Shown here: piece by piece, positions 62,894-64,000 of the stretch | Layout of the letters: each line of letters opens with the position of its first letter | Numbering within the stretch: the first letter of the stretch is position 1 | NCBI GenBank assembly: GCA_002292375.1 | Contig: DBBV01000013.1 | Coordinates: forward strand, 62,001 to 126,000 | DNA from: Methylococcaceae bacterium UBA975 | Lineage (GTDB): Bacteria > Pseudomonadota > Gammaproteobacteria > Methylococcales > Cycloclasticaceae | Reading direction: 5' to 3' | DNA: 64,000 nucleotides | Translations under genes and position numbers: made by a program | Notes under the pieces: model-generated | What the model saw: the letters and a program-made list of their open reading frames with translations, nothing else | What the model was told of the DNA's origin: nothing | Database searches by the model: none

Positions 62894-63720
62894 TGGCTGA
62901 AGCTAAAGCAAAACCGAAAGAGCAAGAGTTAAACGGCATATCACAGGCGGCTGTGCTGCTGCTGTCCCTAGGCGAAGACCATGCGGCCGGGGTGATGAAG
63001 CATATGGGGCCAAAGGAAGTGCAAATGGTGGGGTCTGCGATGGCAACACTTGAAAACATTACCACCGAAACGCTCGATAAAGTTGTAGGGCATTTTATAG
63101 GCACTATTGGTGGGCAAACGGCCTTGGGTATTGACTCAGACAAATACATTAAAAATGTATTGAATAATGCGCTGGGTGTCGACAAAGCGGGCGGGGTTAT
63201 CGACAGGATTTTGCTCGGTCGAAACTCTAAAGGCTTGGAGCAATTGAAATGGATGGACCCGCGTTCAATTGCCGATTTAATTCGCTTAGAACACCCGCAA
63301 ATAATCGCGATTGTTATTTCGTATTTAGACGGTGATCAAGCGGCAGAGACACTCGGTTATCTCTCATCTAGATTAAGACTCGATGTATTGATGCGAGTTG
63401 CTGTCTTAGAGGGTGTTCAGGCCTCAGCGCTACAAGAGCTAGACGTCATTATGGAGAAACAGCTATCAGGCAACTCGGGTGCTAAATCGGCCACCATGGG
63501 CGGCATTCAAACCGCTGCAAATATATTGAACTTTATGGAAGGCTCAATGAGTGCCGAATTGATTGACTTGCTTTCTGAAACGGACGAAGAAATTGGCCAA
63601 CAAATACAAGATAAGATGTTTGTCTTTGATAACCTGATTGATGTGGATGATAGAGGCATACAAGGCTTGTTAAAAGAAGTGTCAACCGATGTTTTAACTT
63701 TGGCATTGCGCGGGGCATAA
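62893..63720 (+). CDS. fliG: Flagellar switch protein FliG, truncated by an in-frame UAA
   Basis: 275 aa as read, against about 330-340 for the family. N-terminal FliF-binding domain (AVLLLSLGEDHAAGVMKHM), middle domain with EHPQIIAIVISYLDGDQAA, and the start of the C-terminal domain down to DVLTLALRGA. The codon after that is TAA (63718-63720). The same frame continues open for 65 more codons with the expected FliG ending. The product would have FliF- and FliM-binding parts but lack the charged torque helix. In E. coli the aligned residue after KGA is Glu, so GAA to TAA is the simplest origin. Confidence 0.9.
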   Translation: MAEAKAKPKEQELNGISQAAVLLLSLGEDHAAGVMKHMGPKEVQMVGSAMATLENITTETLDKVVGHFIGTIGGQTALGIDSDKYIKNVLNNALGVDKAGGVIDRILLGRNSKGLEQLKWMDPRSIADLIRLEHPQIIAIVISYLDGDQAAETLGYLSSRLRLDVLMRVAVLEGVQASALQELDVIMEKQLSGNSGAKSATMGGIQTAANILNFMEGSMSAELIDLLSETDEEIGQQIQDKMFVFDNLIDVDDRGIQGLLKEVSTDVLTLALRGA

Positions 63721-63918
63721 GAAGCCTTGAAAGAAAAAGTATTTACCAATATGTCAAAACGAGCAGCCGATATGCTGCGTGACGATATGGAGGCCGCACC
63801 ACCAGCAAAAGTGAGCGATGTAGAAGCAGCACAAAAAGAGGTGTTAGTGATTGCTCGACGATTATCAGATTCAGGTGAAATTTCCTTAGGTGGTGGCGGG
63901 GGTGATGACCTTGTCTAA
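63721..63918 (+). pseudogene. fliG: Severed C-terminal part of fliG
   Basis: 65 codons in the same frame, downstream of the UAA: EALKEKVFTNMSKRAADMLRDDM then EAAQKEVLVIARRLSDSGE. It contains the RDD residues that match the torque-generating Arg/Asp cluster of E. coli FliG (R281, D288/289). Possible restart points are TTG 63727 or ATG 63751 but neither has a convincing ribosome site. Together with the upstream part it would be 341 aa. Confidence 0.85.
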
Positions 63919-64000
63919 ATCGTCAGCTAAAGATGACGTTATCGCGTCTTGGCAATTTCCCGATTTTAAACGTTCGGGTTCGACCGAGGTTGATATCTCA
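63905..64000 (+). CDS. fliH: Flagellar assembly protein FliH, 3' end outside window
   Basis: The first 32 codons: MTLSKSSAKDDVIASWQFPDF. The W-x-x-P-D/x-F motif is typical of FliH N-termini, and the position after fliG fits the fliEFGHIJ order. The ATG overlaps the end of fliG by 14 bp. Confidence 0.8.
   Translation, partial: MTLSKSSAKDDVIASWQFPDFKRSGSTEVDIS

Noticed and set aside
63718..63720. Recoding of the fliG stop as selenocysteine or a reassigned codon
   Set aside because: The codon is UAA, not UGA, and UAA is the ordinary stop of many genes in the window.
1..64000. CRISPR arrays, insertion sequences, integrase or prophage genes
   Set aside because: No regular repeats, transposase or phage genes were recognised; the single tRNA gene is not flanked by an integrase.

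Overview
The window looks like chromosomal core genome of a gammaproteobacterium with moderate, slightly A/T-leaning base composition. The main evidence is gene order: smc-zipA-ligA; gyrA-serC-pheA-hisC-tyrA-aroA-cmk-rpsA-ihfB; rnr-rlmB ahead of rpsF-rpsR-(DUF2232)-rplI-dnaB-alr-radA; and a polar-flagellum block fleQ-fleSR-fliEFGH as in Pseudomonas and relatives. By feel it fits a marine Thiotrichales/Piscirickettsiaceae-type lineage (Cycloclasticus or Methylophaga relatives), but I cannot prove the genus. I see no insertion sequence, prophage, integrase or CRISPR array, and no gene-free stretch longer than 300 bases.

Layout. 1-4.2 kb: an HD-GYP response regulator cut by the window edge and a large hybrid histidine kinase. 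4.2-7.3 kb: htpG behind a near-perfect sigma-32 promoter, then on the minus strand a His/Tyr-rich secreted protein and a short-form QueF. 7.5-14.9 kb: smc, zipA, ligA and a diguanylate cyclase. 15-29.3 kb: gyrA, the serine/aromatic/histidine amino-acid genes, cmk, rpsA, ihfB, lapAB and a ComEA-like protein. 29.3-39.9 kb: a fatty-acid (beta-oxidation) island with a MerR regulator, fadA, a FadN-type bifunctional enzyme, an acyl-CoA dehydrogenase, fadD, fadL, an enoyl-CoA hydratase and an SDR. Two identical 16-bp palindromes embedded in twin promoters tie the regulator to fadL and the divergent hydratase. 40-44.4 kb: a TviB-type nucleotide-sugar dehydrogenase, an outer-membrane barrel, a TPR-sulfotransferase and tRNA-Leu(CAG). 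44.5-54.2 kb: RNA-processing, ribosomal and replication genes. 54.2-56.6 kb, minus strand: PilZ, FHA and CorB-type membrane proteins. 56.7-64 kb: the flagellar regulatory and basal-body genes.

How the parts work together. Cyclic-di-GMP and flagellar control recur: an HD-GYP phosphodiesterase, a GGDEF cyclase, a PilZ protein and FleQ all lie in one window. The most unusual observations are two lesions in the flagellar block. fleQ is split after 31-32 codons at a run of seven A's that sits exactly in a -1 slippery register directly before a UAA. fliG has an in-frame UAA at codon 276 that cuts off the torque-generating C-terminus. Either the lineage is losing motility or (for fleQ) frameshifting/slippage is used; sequence or assembly error must be excluded first. 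The rest is well-conserved housekeeping DNA, and I do not see a wholly new multi-gene system.
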